A stretch of DNA of 64,000 bases from Amphimedon queenslandica (GCF_000090795.2 NW_003546259.1:482508-546507); one strand, 5' to 3'; counted from the stretch's first letter, positions 36,270 through 48,034 are shown. The notes: generated by a model from the letters alone, not told the origin. A program made the numbers and translations.

Positions 36270-36440
36270 TATTTTAATAAGAAAAGTAGAGTCGTCAAAG
36301 AATGACAGAAACAAGGGGGTTCGGTGCAATCATATAATATTTATGAGTTTCATGAATAATAATAAAAATTAATTAATCAAAAATATTTATCCATGCTAGT
36401 AGTACAAATATTTTAACCCAACTTCGCAGAAAATGCTAAT
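36270..36440. repeat. Diverged single arm of the 1851-2489 foldback family
   Basis: AATAAGAAAAGTAGAGTCGTC, then GAAACAAGGGGGTT and finally CAAATATTTTAACCCAACTT, follow the order of the 1851-2012 arm. The partner arm is not seen. Confidence 0.6.
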
Positions 36441-36714
36441 ATTCAAACTTCAACATAAAAATTAAAAAAAAAGTTTGAGTAGGATTCACTCTGTATCAAT
36501 TCATCAAAAAAGTAATGGAAACAAGAACTAGTAGGATTCTAAATGACAGATTATTCCGAACTGACTATACCGATACGAAAGAAAATACGAAACCCTGGAG
36601 GCGAAGATGTACAAGGTGTTTATTTCTTGACCTGAAAAAGCCAAAAAAGTAGCAAAAAATTATTTTTAATAAAGAAAAAAATCAAAATCTGCAGCATAGC
36701 TTTACTCAATAGTC

Positions 36715-36795
36715 CTGACCAGATTCGAACCACTGACCACATCCTCGCAATCCACACCAGCCTCTTCACTGCACCACCACAACCCTGATGCATCA
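36715..36795 (-). repeat. tRNA-like (Pol III box) sequence, possible SINE head
   Basis: On the minus strand, GTGGTTCGAATCTGG resembles a Pol III B box, and GGTGGTGCAGTGAAGAGG, about 35 bp upstream, resembles an A box. Acceptor and T stems do not pair, so this is not a functional tRNA. A tRNA-derived SINE head is the best guess. Confidence 0.4.
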
Positions 36796-36852
36796 ACAAT
36801 GCTGGTTGTTGTATTTATACTTGGTTTCCATAATAAATCAGTCTATGTTTTT

Positions 36853-36958
36853 ATACTGGGGCTATGCCCCAGTATATATAGGGGCAAAGCCCCTATTCTA
36901 GCTCTGCATACTGTGTCCGGTTACCGGAGCTCTAGACACTTCATTTGCTAAAGCAAAT
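36853..36958. repeat. Cluster of four short perfect hairpins
   Basis: Hairpin 1 is 36853-36875: ATACTGGGGC, loop TAT, GCCCCAGTAT, a 10-bp stem. Hairpin 2 is 36879-36895: TAGGGGC, loop AAA, GCCCCTA. Hairpin 3 is 36916-36928: TCCGG, loop TTA, CCGGA. Hairpin 4 is 36943-36958: ATTTGCT, loop AA, AGCAAAT. All have 2-3 nt loops and sit between the tRNA-like repeat and the P-type element. Confidence 0.9.
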
Positions 36959-37154
36959 AGACTTCATTTTGACCCTGTAGCTCCACCACAAGACAGTAAA
37001 AAATCTATTTAAATGGCACAGTGTCATCATGGCAACCATAAAATTTCAAAATTTCTTAAATTTCCAATAATAATTCATATGAAACACCCGTGCAAGATGG
37101 CCAACAGCAAGCTCCACCTACCCCATTGATTACTTCTGTTCATAGATACTACCA

Positions 37155-37237
37155 AGAGTTTGTAAGGGTAGTAGAGGGTCTAACTCAACATACCGTTCAA
37201 AAACACTCTGTATAAAGTAACGTGACAGGATATGACG
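37155..37237 (+). repeat. Left terminal inverted repeat of the two-gene element
   Basis: Includes GTCTAACTCAACATACCG and GTATAAAGTAACGTGACAGG, each identical to the reverse complement of the right arm. About 60 bp align with four mismatches and one gap. The TATAAA in the arm lies about 140 bp before the transposase ATG and could be its core promoter (inference). Confidence 0.9.
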
Positions 37238-37350
37238 CTTTCAATAAACTAATATTGATTTTTCCCTGTATACTTGATTTATGACATCATTATAATAACA
37301 TTAATTATTATATTACGTAATAATAATAATAATAGAGTGCTAATAATAAC

Positions 37351-40231
37351 ATGGCGAAACACTGTACTAAGAGAGCTCGACTCATGGTGCTAGACCTGCA
37401 CAGTATCGTAGATATTGGGACCAAGACATATGACGATCTAGTTTTCCGTTTGTACAACTACCCTGCAAATGATGACGAAGCAAAGGTACTAGTCTGCACT
37501 CAAAAGGAATTGCGGTATCATCCACGGGCTGGTTTGCTTAGCAAAATAAAAATAACGTTAAATGTGACAGGTGATTATGACCTTCAGGTCGTGATGATGA
37601 GTAAGGAGAAAGGAAATATCAGATCATGTGATGAGTTTTTGTCTATTTGTGGTAAAATCTCAAAAATTAGAGGCTGCAAGTCTTGTCCTGGATTTGACAC
37701 TAAGGAGTATGATGCCCAATACTTTCAAGTAATCAGATATGATCCAAAATCTGTAAGACGTATAGCCTACCCAATCATTAGAATTGATTTGGTACTCAAA
37801 ACTACCTTTTGTGGCATAAGCTAGCTAAAAATGCGAGAAGGGCATGCAAGATGTATTGTGTTCCTCCTGCAAACGCTTGAGAAATGATTTGCAACAATGA
37901 GTTAAGAAAGTTTCTACTATTTCACGTGCAAAGAAGTTGAGTAGTATCCAACCGTCATCTCACTATCCTACAAAGTACTTATCTCCTACAAGTAAGGAAA
38001 AAAGACGAAAAAATACTCAGCTTGAAAGGAGTCGTGATAAGAAGCATCTTAAAAAATATTCTGCTTTGGACGTTACTTTGAATGATAACCAGCATGAAGA
38101 GAAATGTGTGCACTGGTTGAGAAAATCTTTGAGACTAGGCTGGAATCTGTCATAAGTGAAGCAGACAAGAGTGGTCTGCCATTAGGAGCATTTGGAATAG
38201 CAACGTTGCAACTATAAAAAAGGAATTTTATGATGATCAGGAGAATAACAGCTCTATTTACTGTGGAAATAGCTACTACATATTTTGTACTTCTGTTGAT
38301 AACTTGACACGTAATATTTTTTAAACTTTAAAATGCACCTTTGCACATATTCATTGCATTTCATTGTAGCTACTGGAAGTAATCAAAATCAATGGAGTAT
38401 GGTCACAATAAAGGTTGCATTAGCTGTATATACGAGGAGTCCATCTGCTAATGATGCTCTTAAGAGTTTTGGTGTCATTCAGCTACCTTCCCAATCCACA
38501 TTACAAGCCTATACTGGGGCATTTTGTGACGAACCAGGTATGTATATATAATACTACAATGTGCAACAATGTATACATATGAGACAAGTGGCACATAGTT
38601 AAAAATTCATTTCATTCATCTCATTCATGCAGCATAGGTGCTTGTCATGACAGACTTGCAGAAGAAAGGAAGAATTTGAAAGCTTTAAGCTAGGAAAGAT
38701 GAGTTTAGTGTCCAAGAATGTCCCACAAGGAGATGGGGTGCTTATTTTTGACGAAGTGAAAGTAATGTGTTGTCTCATGTGGAACTCTAGAAATCATCAA
38801 ATCATTGGTCTGGCAATGTCTCATGAAGAACTAGCTTCTCTCTCAGACATCTACCAGTTAATACAACAAGATTGTAAAACAGAGCAAACTTCATATATAT
38901 TACAGTTTTTCTGGAGAGATTTGATTTCATCTTATGATGTTGTTGGCCCATATTTCACGAGTTCCGGTTCTCTCGAGGGAAAGTTCATATTATCATGTCT
39001 TCTGGACACTATCAAACTCTTTCACATTTATGAATTTAAAACCTGTGCATTAGTTTGCGATGCTGCTGCTTCTAATGTATCTGTTATAAATACATGTGGT
39101 GTGGATGGTGCATATGGGAGTAGGAAGGTTGAGCCTTCTGTTATAAATCCATTTGACCCAACAAGGTTGATTCATTGGATTATCTGCCCTAGTCACCAAG
39201 TAAGTGACATTTTATATGGGATGCATAATTTTTTTTAATCATTTTCACGGCTGAAGAACATGATTAATTCTCTTTATTCATCTCAGCCTGGAGGAAGTAA
39301 ATCATTCAAACTACAAGGAATTAATTTTGGCTGGCAATCAATTATTGACTTATATAAACGTGAGTGTGCTAGGAGAGCTGATGGAAAAGCACGAATGATA
39401 CCCTAGAATGAGGGAATCTTACATTCTTCAAGATGCTTGGACAAAACTCAATGTGGCCCCAGCAGAAATTATGCAGGTGTTTAACTATGTTATATTTATA
39501 GTGATTTTAATAATGCATTTATTTAGCAAGTGCATGTACTCACTGAGCTTTACCATCATGTACATCAAGATCCAACACCTCTTGATGCACCAGCTACAAT
39601 ACATGTGTTACATTACCTAGAGGCATGTAATAAATTGTTTGAGAAAGGGTTACTATCCCATGGAAAAGTGAGATGCATGGAGAGTGAAACCAAAAATATA
39701 GATAAAGGTTACAGCTTTTTCCTTAATTGGCTTAGTTCACTAATGACTAAAGGTTAGTATTTTAACTTCTAATCCAACTATAAATTCAAATTTTTCCATT
39801 AGATTTCAATTTTAACTCACTTAATAACAACCAAAAGTATTTTTATCATGGCAAAGTAGAGTTAATTTTTGTATACATTTTAAGCATATTAATCCATATT
39901 TTTCTTTTGCAGCCTGGGAATAACTTTGTCTGAATTCAAACTATTGTGTCAAAATTTTTTGAGTCGTTACAGTGGGTACTACATTGTCCCCCTGATAGTA
40001 TCAGGTAGTGCTGTAAAAACCTTGTTTTCACAGTTCAAGTACATAAGTGGAAGTAAGTTAGACAGCGTGAATTATACCACTGCCAGAGCTAAGCATCTTT
40101 GTAAACAGTCAGTTGATGTAATAAGTACTTACCACAGCGGAAAGGATTATAGAGACTCTCAACTACATATAACTAATATTCAGTTGCAGAAAAAGAAACA
40201 CACAAGTATAAATGATAAAAAAAATGAATAA
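37351..40231 (+). pseudogene. P-type-like transposase gene with at least four introns, decayed
   Basis: The ATG at 37351 opens a 158-codon frame (MAKHCTKRARLMVLDLHSIV) whose end (CPGFDTKEYDAQYFQVIRYD) is the family's pre-catalytic domain. Frameshifts follow at about 37815 and 37850. At 38699-39238 are GDGVLIFDEVKVMCCLMWNS, matching the LxFDEMxI catalytic block of P/THAP9-type transposases, and CALVCDAAASNVSVIN, matching the TxDGAxxNR block, then INPFDPTRLIHWIICPSHQ. Candidate introns are 38538-38632, 39200-39286, 39477-39526 and 39753-39912, each with GT..AG ends. A 1-nt frameshift lies near 39404. The C-terminal block is 39926-40231 (LFSQFKYISGSKLDS). No THAP domain was found at the N-terminus. 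Several lesions mean this copy is inactive. Confidence 0.75.
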
Positions 40232-41153
40232 TTAAGTATTAATGAAATCAAGACTTGACATGCATACTAATCATTATTTATTAGTGTTAACTAGATAATT
40301 TCAGTTTTCTTTTGAACATGAAAAGTTCACAATTCATCTCTCAGATTTTGACCAGCAAGTGTAGCTTTTCCTTCCTTTGCTGCAGAGACTTGTAGCGTAA
40401 CAGTCATAAATTCACTTAGTCTGGTGTGGCAAAGCTTACGACTGAACTCTTTGTATATTGATAAAATTTTATCTGTAAAATCTGTGACACAAACTCTTTG
40501 ATGCCAACCTGGAAGAAAGTAGAGACTGCTACTGCTTCTGTAGTTCTTGGGTTGCCTCCAGTTGCTTTGCAACAACCTCAATTATTTGAGAGCCATACTT
40601 TTGAAAAGTCACCTCATTAGCATTTTCAGTGACTCTGAAGGCCAGGACTCAAGAAAATGACAGCTATCATCAAGAGAAGGTCAATTCACCCAGATTCACC
40701 ATCTGACTTCTCTTCCTTTTTCAATGTGTTCTCACAAAATTAATGTGTTGTGTGTGTATGCTCATAAATATTATTAAGAGTTATTAATAACTGATTCTCC
40801 ACACACTCCACACCTGTTGACTAAAGTATAATAATAGTCAACACTCTCACACACAAATGATTAACAAAATGTCAACAATACAATACTGCACTAATTACAT
40901 AGTTACTAATTGTTAGTATGTATGTTATAACTGCTCACAATTCTTTTTCTGCTAATGATTGAGCAATCATTTGATTTTTAGCTTCTAACGCGGCTCCTCT
41001 TGTTGTCCTTTGTCTGACTTCTTGAACTGAGGTAGTATCTCCAATATCAGGAGCAGAATTGGGAGAACTGTCTTGACCTTCTGATATTGTGTCCAAACGA
41101 AAAGTAAGTTCTATGGGATATAACCATTGTACGGAGCGGCAAAGTAGCTTTGA

Positions 41154-44100
41154 TCATCCTCCACCAGTCAAAACTCTCACCGTAGCACTTCTTACCATAT
41201 CATCTCTTCCAGGTAAGACTTGTTCCACTTTTCCAAGTGACCAAAATTTTTTAGGCTTCTTATCTTCATAAATAACTACTATGTCTCCTATATGTATTTC
41301 AACTGAACTGCTTCTCTTCTGTTTCATGTAACTGTGTCCCTCTCTGAGACCAATCAAATATTCCTTGGTCCAACAATTCCAGAACTGATCCAAGATCTTA
41401 CTCAAATGCGTCAATCGAAGGGTTAATACTTCAGTTGTACTCTGAGGACTGTAATCAATATCATCTTGTTTATAACAAAGGTTATCAGGTAAGTTAAGGA
41501 GGCGGCGCCCTACAATAAGGTGAGAGGGAGTGAGGGGCTCATCTAAATCGTCAGAGGAGAGGTAAATCATTATTCTCCAATTAAAATTCAACTCAACTTC
41601 TGCTACAGCTGTAATTAGCTCATCCAAAGTCAGCTTGGAACAACCAATCATCTTTCTGAGGCACTTTTTAGTAGAACCAATCATCCTTTCGAATATGCCT
41701 CCCCACCATGGGGCTTTTTCCACATTCAACTGACATTCTAAGTTCATCCAAGACAAGTTTTCCTCACTTTGTGACTGCTCATTATAGCACAAAAGACTTT
41801 AGCCACTCCCTTGAAAGTCTTGCCGTTATCAGATAAAATTTTCTTAGGGAGACCCCGTCTAACAATAAATCACTTCAAACACCTAATAAAGGAAGAAACG
41901 GTTAGATTCACAACAATTTCTAAATGAATTGCTCTAACAATGCCACAAGTAAATGAACAAATCCAGACTTTATCTTCACCTTTGCAGGGGGCTTTGGCCT
42001 TAACATAAAGTGGGCCAGCAAAGTCCACCCCTGAAAAGGTGAAGGGGGGTTCCTCTTGAACCCTGAAGGGAGGAAGAGGGGGAGGAGGTGGTGCTGAATA
42101 TGACAGAGCCCCAAATTGTCTACATATTGTGCAATGAAACTATGTTTGCTTCACAAAGCACCTCCCTTGAGGAATCCAATATTGTGAGCGAGTTTCAACT
42201 ATATTATCCTTGACACCATTGTGTAACAGTCTCATGAGCTAGCTTCACAATCAAGGTAGAGAAGGGACGTCCCCTTAAATAAGAAAATTAAATGCTTAGC
42301 CAAATAAGTTAGGCTAGCATTAGACAACCTCCCCCCACATCTACATGACCCTTTATCATTGACAAACAATCTTAATTGTCTCTTCCAGATTTCCAATTTC
42401 TTGTCATGTACAATGGTACTCTGACTCTCTTTAATTCACAAGGCTTCTGCCTGTGTTTTCAAACCATAACCAATTTCTTTATTCTTCAATATACAAATGA
42501 ACTCCAAAATATTAATAGGTGACTCAAAGTGGCTTATTTAAACTGCTATTTTTCTTTATATCAATGATGTGAGAAAGGCTATATCTGTTTGTAGTCAAGA
42601 GACTTAGTGTTTGTTTGTGGCCATGCACTCGCAACTCTATAGCACACTCATCAGGCATCTCAGTCATAGTAGTATGAGATTCAATCTCTGATTCTGATAG
42701 CCAATTTGGTCCATTGAAGGATTCTGTGTTATTTTTCAGCTCTAACATTATTCCTCTGGAGGGGAGATCTGAGGGGTTATCCCTTCCAGGGTAATGCTTC
42801 CATCTTGTGGGTGGAATCAGTTTCCTAATCTCTTCAGTACAATTCTGGATGAATGGCTTCCAGTCTCGATCCAAACCATATATCCAGTACAGAGCAATCT
42901 TGGAATCAGCGTAGCATAAAGGCTCTTGGAGATGCATCATACCCTCAAAACTCTGGGAGACAGTGTTCACCAGATGAGACAATAAAAGTGCTCCAATTAA
43001 TTGGAGTCGTGGAATAGTGTATGCATTAGTAGGTGCTACTCGAGTATTAGAAGTAACAAATCTAGCTCAACGCACTCTTCCATGATTAATAGCTAAATAA
43101 ACAACAGCAGTGCTGGAGGCATCACAAAACCCACATAAGTAATACGAATCAGACTCACTCAAGTGACACATAAAATCTAGGAACAGTAATGGTGGGCTAT
43201 TATGCAGACTTTGTATTAGTATCTTACACCTCTACAATAATGTATCAGTCAATGGCTCGTCCCAGTTCATTCCAGCCTTAGTTAATTCTTGTAAAAAGCT
43301 CTTAAATACAATGATGACTGGTGATAGAATACCAATAGGGTCATAGAACCAACTAACTACTCTTACCACTGACCTCATGGTTGGCAAGAACACATCTACG
43401 TTAGCAACAACTTCTGAGACATCAAAAACCAGACTGTCAGGTTCAACCTCCCACCGAGTCCCAAGTACTTTGCATTCACTTACTGGTACCTGTGGGAGTC
43501 ACTCTCTCTCATTAATTTTATTCTGAAGGTCAACATTATTGGTAATAAATTTACACAGATCAAATCTACCTCTGGCAAGCATGTCCTTAGACTCTAAATA
43601 CAAAGTATATGCCTCACTCTCAGTATTGCACCACATACCATGTCATCTACATACATTGAGCGCATCAGTTTAGCTACTGCGGAGGGAAATAATTCCTCAC
43701 AGCCTTCCATATGATTACGTACAGTAGCATTTAGCAAAAAGGGGCTAGATGCCACACCAAATACTACTCTTCTAAACCTGAATACCTTTATTTCAGGCTC
43801 TTTGCTACCAATCTTATCATACCAAATAAAATGCAAGACATCCCAATCCTTGGGGTCAATAGACACCATTAGGAATGCCTTCTTAATGTCTGCTATCAAA
43901 GCAATTCTTAAAAATCTGAATCTAAGAAGTATCTCCAAGATTCACTGATTGAACTTTAGTCCAATGTGTCAACACTCTTTCGGGGAAGCTCCCTCTGATT
44001 TGGCAGACGCATCGTAAACAATACGGACTTTAGTAGTCTCTTTGTCTTGTCATATGACAGCATGGTGAGGCAAATAGTGTATTTTATTATGACCTATCTC

Positions 44101-46046
44101 TGGCTCTGGTACCTGCTCCATAATCCCATTCTTCAATTGACCTTGGATAATGCCATCATATTCTCTGAGCAGTTTTGGATCTCTTTGTAATCTTCTTAGT
44201 TGACTCCTTAGTCTTCTAAGACACAATTGACAATGACATGAAATGTCCTGCAATGGACTTCTCCACGGTAGAGGTACTTCGTATCTCCTGTCTCTAAATA
44301 CTAAAGTAAATAAAAAACATTAAAAATGGAAAAGCAGTTGGATTAAAATGGGAAAAAGTAAAGAAACAAAAGAGAACTTGCAAACTGGTGTGAGCAGATA
44401 TCCTACACCACTGCATGAAACATAAAGCTCTCACTACTGTAACTGTGTAAGCCTTTATGGTGCATGCTCAGTATTAGGAATATTTATAGTCTTTTGCAGG
44501 TTTATGCAGTGGTGTAGGATATCTTCTCACAACAGTTTGCAAGTACTCTCTTATTTCTTTACTTTTTCCCATTTTAATCCTACTGCTTTTCCATTTTTAA
44601 TGTTTTTTATTTACTTGTTTCCATTCTTTTTTCTTAAATTAATAAATTACATTCTGTTTTGATTCTGTGGTTAGGTTAATCATATTCATGCTAATCACGT
44701 GTGCGTAAATTAAAATGGTGTCAAACCACAAACCCACGCGGTGTCTGCAGCTGGATTTTGACTTACATTATGTTTTCTCCTTGCTTCTTTTTAAATCCAC
44801 CTTTGTGGTCCTTGATCCAAGCACAATGGAATGATGTAAAAGCCAACTGGAGCGGTTTTGTGCTTTAAAAGATTAGAGGGGCCATAGAAGATGAAAGAAA
44901 GAAGAAAAAGTCTGAAGAATTTTGCAGAAATTTGAATTTGGGCCTATTCTTCAAAAAAGCTCTCACTCCATTACAGTCCATTTTAAAGGTACCAGGAGAA
45001 TTGCTCAGTGAAGGAGAGCTCATCTAAGCCATTGATAAGGCTGTACAACGTAAGATAAAAGAGTAAGTGTTTGAAAATCATAAAAACGGTCGCCATATTG
45101 AAAAACCAACCTCAACCCTACAAATAGGCTACCGCCTATATAATATTTTGCTTGAACTGCTCATAGAGTGAGATCACCTGATCCAAGACTCCCAATGATT
45201 CCAAGTCCCAAAATGCTCTCAATCGTCTCTCCAGTTCCTTGTTATTATTTTTTGCACTTGTCTGTAATGCAAATGTCATCATAGTAGCAGTTTTATGCTG
45301 CTCAACTGATGAAATCTGGCCAGTTAACACCCATCCTAATCTTGTTTGTAATGTGACTGGACCACCCTCTCCTCTAATCAGTCTACCACTGACAAGTTGC
45401 CAGTAGAAATCTGAGCCTATTAAAACTTCAGTAGCCATTGTTGATCCACCATCTTGAGCCATATCAGTAATATTGAGCTCCTCAAGATGACTGTAATTCT
45501 TTATGCAAAACTGTATTGGTGTAGCAGCTAACCTGTCACATATCACAGGTACTGCAAATATGGGAATCTCAAAACGTCCTCCATCCTTTAATTGGATTCC
45601 AATTTGAGCCAAATGACACTCCTGCTGCTCTTTCATTGAACCAAAGGTCATAATAGACATCTGCTTCTTTCCGAGTGATTTCAATCCCAAACTCTTTCAT
45701 ATATGATCAGTCACATATGACCGGTGACTGCCACCATCCAGTATAAGATGGGCAACAACTCTCTCACTCTTATTCAAGGGATTATAGACAACAACTGGAG
45801 CTGTCTGGAGTAATGTCTGTCTTCGAAAACAGGTGTCTTCAAAAACAGGTACTTGAGGATTGAGACTTGATTTGTTGACAGATATGCTTGTTTTAGAATG
45901 CTTTTTTGATTTGCTACTCACAGGCTCATTAAATGTTACTTTCTTCTTAAAGCACAAGCTAGTGTTATGCATTTCATTACATTTCCCACACCTAAAATCA
46001 GATTGGCAATTTCTTGTGATGTGTCCCCTTTTAAGACAAGGAAAGC
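41154..46046 (-). pseudogene. BEL pol region: zinc knuckle, protease, RT, RNase H, integrase
   Basis: The zinc knuckle at 45960-46046 has CFPCLKRGHITRNC followed by CGKC. Protease (DUF1758-type) at 45136-45972 has HLILDGGSHRSYVT (active-site DGGS-like), then EVLIGSDFYWQLVSG. Reverse transcriptase at 43594-44285 has ALIADIKKAFLMVSI (motif A), FGVASSPFLLNATV and SMYVDDMVCG (YVDD). The RNase H-like/A17 region at 42524-42982 has CYADSKIALYWIYG and HYPGRDNPSDLPSRG. Integrase with its C-terminal DUF5641 domain is at 41154-42114 (EKAPWWGGIFERMIGSTKK, PLTPSHLIVGRRL). In-frame stops and frameshifts lie between blocks. The foldback repeat 44304-45144 sits between protease and RT. Confidence 0.85.
44304..45144. 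repeat. Foldback repeat family, copy A (841 bp), inserted in the BEL element
   Basis: It starts with about 115-bp inverted arms (44305-44420 / 44501-44617; AAGTAAATAAAAAACATTAA, AACTGGTGTGA, CCTACACCACTGCAT). About 500 bp of unique sequence follow, and it ends in a small hairpin, ATAGGC-TACC-GCCTAT, at 45124-45139. Copy B is at 62049-63594. It separates BEL protease (ending ...LYEQFKQNII) from the RT region (FRDRRYEVPLPW). There is no ORF. The asymmetric layout (foldback at one end, hairpin at the other) does not match an ordinary TIR element. Confidence 0.8.
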
Positions 46047-46052
46047 ATCTAC

Positions 46053-46264
46053 GTTGTAAAGTTATTATTTTTATTATTTAATTATTATTAATTATTATTA
46101 AGTAGTTATGACTATGAACCTTGTTATCAATTTGTGTTACAAATATTTATTTTTTGGTTCTTTTTATGTTCTGTTCTGTGCTATTTTTGTGATCTTTGAG
46201 GCTGCTATTGTTGTGCTTTGTTGCTCGAGTTTGTTTTATGATAAAACATTTTAAAAATACAATA
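46053..46264 (+). repeat. Gypsy 5' LTR
   Basis: Aligns along its length with the 3' LTR (shared AATTATTATTAAGTAGTTATG, TTGATCTTTGAGGCTGCT-like and ATAAAACATTTT blocks). The initial TG is lost or merged with the target duplication. The divergence between LTRs (roughly one base in ten by eye) indicates an old insertion. Confidence 0.9.
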
Positions 46265-46265
46265 T

Positions 46266-46280
46266 TGGCGACGAGGATGG
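46266..46280 (+). promoter_or_regulatory. Primer binding site, tRNA-Ser-like
   Basis: TGGCGACGAGGATGG is complementary to the 3' end of a tRNA-Ser (..CCATCCTCGTCG plus CCA). It lies one base after the 5' LTR. Confidence 0.75.
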
Positions 46281-46726
46281 TGGTTCATGAAACCTTAACA
46301 GTGTTCAACTTGAGTAAAGAGACTTGGGAATTCTACTCGGAACAAATGATCTATTTTATTGCCAATGGAATCACTGACAATGACAGGAAGAGGGCTATCT
46401 TCCTCTCCGCTTGTGGTTCCCGCACTTTTGACTTACTCCGGAATCTACTGCAGCCTGCTAAGCCAGGAGAGAAATCTTTTGACGAGCTGGTAGACGTTCT
46501 CAAAGGACATAATGCGCCCAGACCTTCAGTGATCACCCAGAGATATAAGTTTAACACGAGAATCCGTCAACAGGCCGAGTCTGTATCTACATACGTAGCT
46601 GAGCTCAAGGCTATGGCTGAGTTCTGTGATTTCCCGAACTTGGAACAGATGCTACACGATCAGCTCATTTGCGGCATTGCTGATCTTTGCATACAAAAGA
46701 GACTGCTCCAAGATGCTCTCACTTAA
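46277..46726 (+). CDS. Gypsy gag (capsid part)
   Basis: The ATG at 46277 overlaps the primer site. The frame is open for 149 codons and ends at TAA 46724. It contains LSKETWEFYSEQMIYFIA, KRAIFLSACGSRTFDLLRNL and RTVSTYVAEL-like capsid motifs (AESVSTYVAELKAMAEFC), the retrotransposon gag pattern. The frame ends just before a region (46736-47150) in which a zinc knuckle, CHYCKKTGHIATVW, appears in another frame. Its last Cys is replaced by Trp. The lesion between them makes a fused Gag unlikely. Confidence 0.8.
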   Translation: MVVHETLTVFNLSKETWEFYSEQMIYFIANGITDNDRKRAIFLSACGSRTFDLLRNLLQPAKPGEKSFDELVDVLKGHNAPRPSVITQRYKFNTRIRQQAESVSTYVAELKAMAEFCDFPNLEQMLHDQLICGIADLCIQKRLLQDALT

Positions 46727-46735
46727 AAAACAGCG

Positions 46736-47302
46736 TTGAAGACAGCACTTAGTATGGAGATGGATGCCACTCAACTACAACGCCCGGGCCCACCTGCTAC
46801 TACTACAGTGCATGCTGTGCAGCACAGAGAACGCACTACACAATGTTACTCGTGTTATCGATGTGGTGTAATCATACACAAGAGTCATACAGATTCAAGA
46901 TGGCCCAGTGTCATTACTGCAAGAAGACAGGCCATATTGCGACAGTCTGGCGCAGCCATTCCAAAACTACTGACACAAGGCAGGACAACTTTGCTCAGAC
47001 ACAATCAAGCCGTCCAAATCCTGAACAGAGCAAACGTTGGGCCCCAGACCATCAAAAGAAGTATCAAAAGAGCCCTGCTCAGTTGCCTCCCTCATAGCCA
47101 TACTGCTCCTTCTAAACCGGTGCACCACACAGTTGACAATGAAGACCCTCCATCGCAATCAAAACTACGAAGCCCTCCTATGCAACTGGATGATGCTTAC
47201 TCTCTATTCAAAGTGGGAAGTGACTACAAGCCAATTATCATCACTCTCTGTGTAAACAAGGTGGATCTTCCAATGGAACTAGATACTGGAGCATCCTTAT
47301 CC
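46736..47302 (+). pseudogene. Gypsy gag tail and start of aspartic protease
   Basis: The frame 46736-47317 carries two diverged knuckle-like segments and then FKVGSDYKPIIITLCVNKVD and PMELDTGASLS, the D-T-G-A active site of a retroelement protease. At 47303 the MITE begins. The frame's last residues beyond that point are MITE sequence. Confidence 0.8.
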
Positions 47303-48034
47303 CCGGGGTGTATTTAAGGGTGGGCCTGGGTGGGCATGTGCCCGACCAACTCAGAAGTAAAAAAAATTCTTTTGTATATTTGTCCTTTTAAAAGTATTAC
47401 TCACTTTATGATGAAAGCAATGAGACAAGACTAGCATAGCTAATAGTTTTAGTAGTGTAAATATGATGACAACATGGTAGAAACTTCCATAATTCCACTT
47501 GGGCATTTGGGCTGCCATTTTTTAAATAATAACTACTATTAACCAATCTGTTATTAGACTATTCCCTTTAATATTAAATTAATCACGTGAAAAATGGCTA
47601 AAAACTGTGCTGAGTCTTTTTCAATGTCTCTCCAAGGCCAGTACTACTACAAAAGAAAATGTAAGCATTTAGGGGAGGTACAAAGGGTGCTTGAGCACCC
47701 TAATTAGCCTGAAGGATTAACATTTCTTTCTTCTGCTTCTTTAAGCTTTGGTGTCTCATATCACTGCTAAGTGTCTTTAAAAAGTTATTCAACACACTTA
47801 ACAATCATTTCAGCCTCAATTTCAACATTTTCCAGTGCTTTAAAGGGCAGTAGGAAGCGCCACAGTGCCTGAATATACCGTGACAGCGCTTATAATATTC
47901 AAAAAGCTAAGTATGCTTGGAAAATATAATTTTTGCGCAGTAAAAAGGGGTGTGGTTAAAATCGCGACGCGCTTCGCGCGCCACATATCTTTTCCCATTG
48001 CCCTGCCAACTCTCACAGCTTAGATACGCCCCTG
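47303..48034 (-). mobile_element. hAT-type MITE (732 bp) inside the Gypsy protease
   Basis: The ends are CCGGGGTGTATTTAAGG and, read inward from the right, CAGGGGCGTATCTAAGC. The flanking duplication is CCTTATCC (47295-47302) and CTTTATCC (48035-48042), one mismatch in eight. Protease coding resumes immediately after it. It shares the CpG-rich CGCGACGCG core with the MITE at 27398-27729, in reverse orientation. No ORF. Confidence 0.9.

Noticed and set aside
36715-36795. A functional tRNA gene on the minus strand
   Set aside because: The B-box-like TGGTTCGAATC is present, but acceptor and T stems do not pair and the D-arm is poor.
46196-46276. Start of the Gypsy gag frame at 46196
   Set aside because: That extension lies inside the 5' LTR. 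The first ATG after the LTR and primer site is at 46277.
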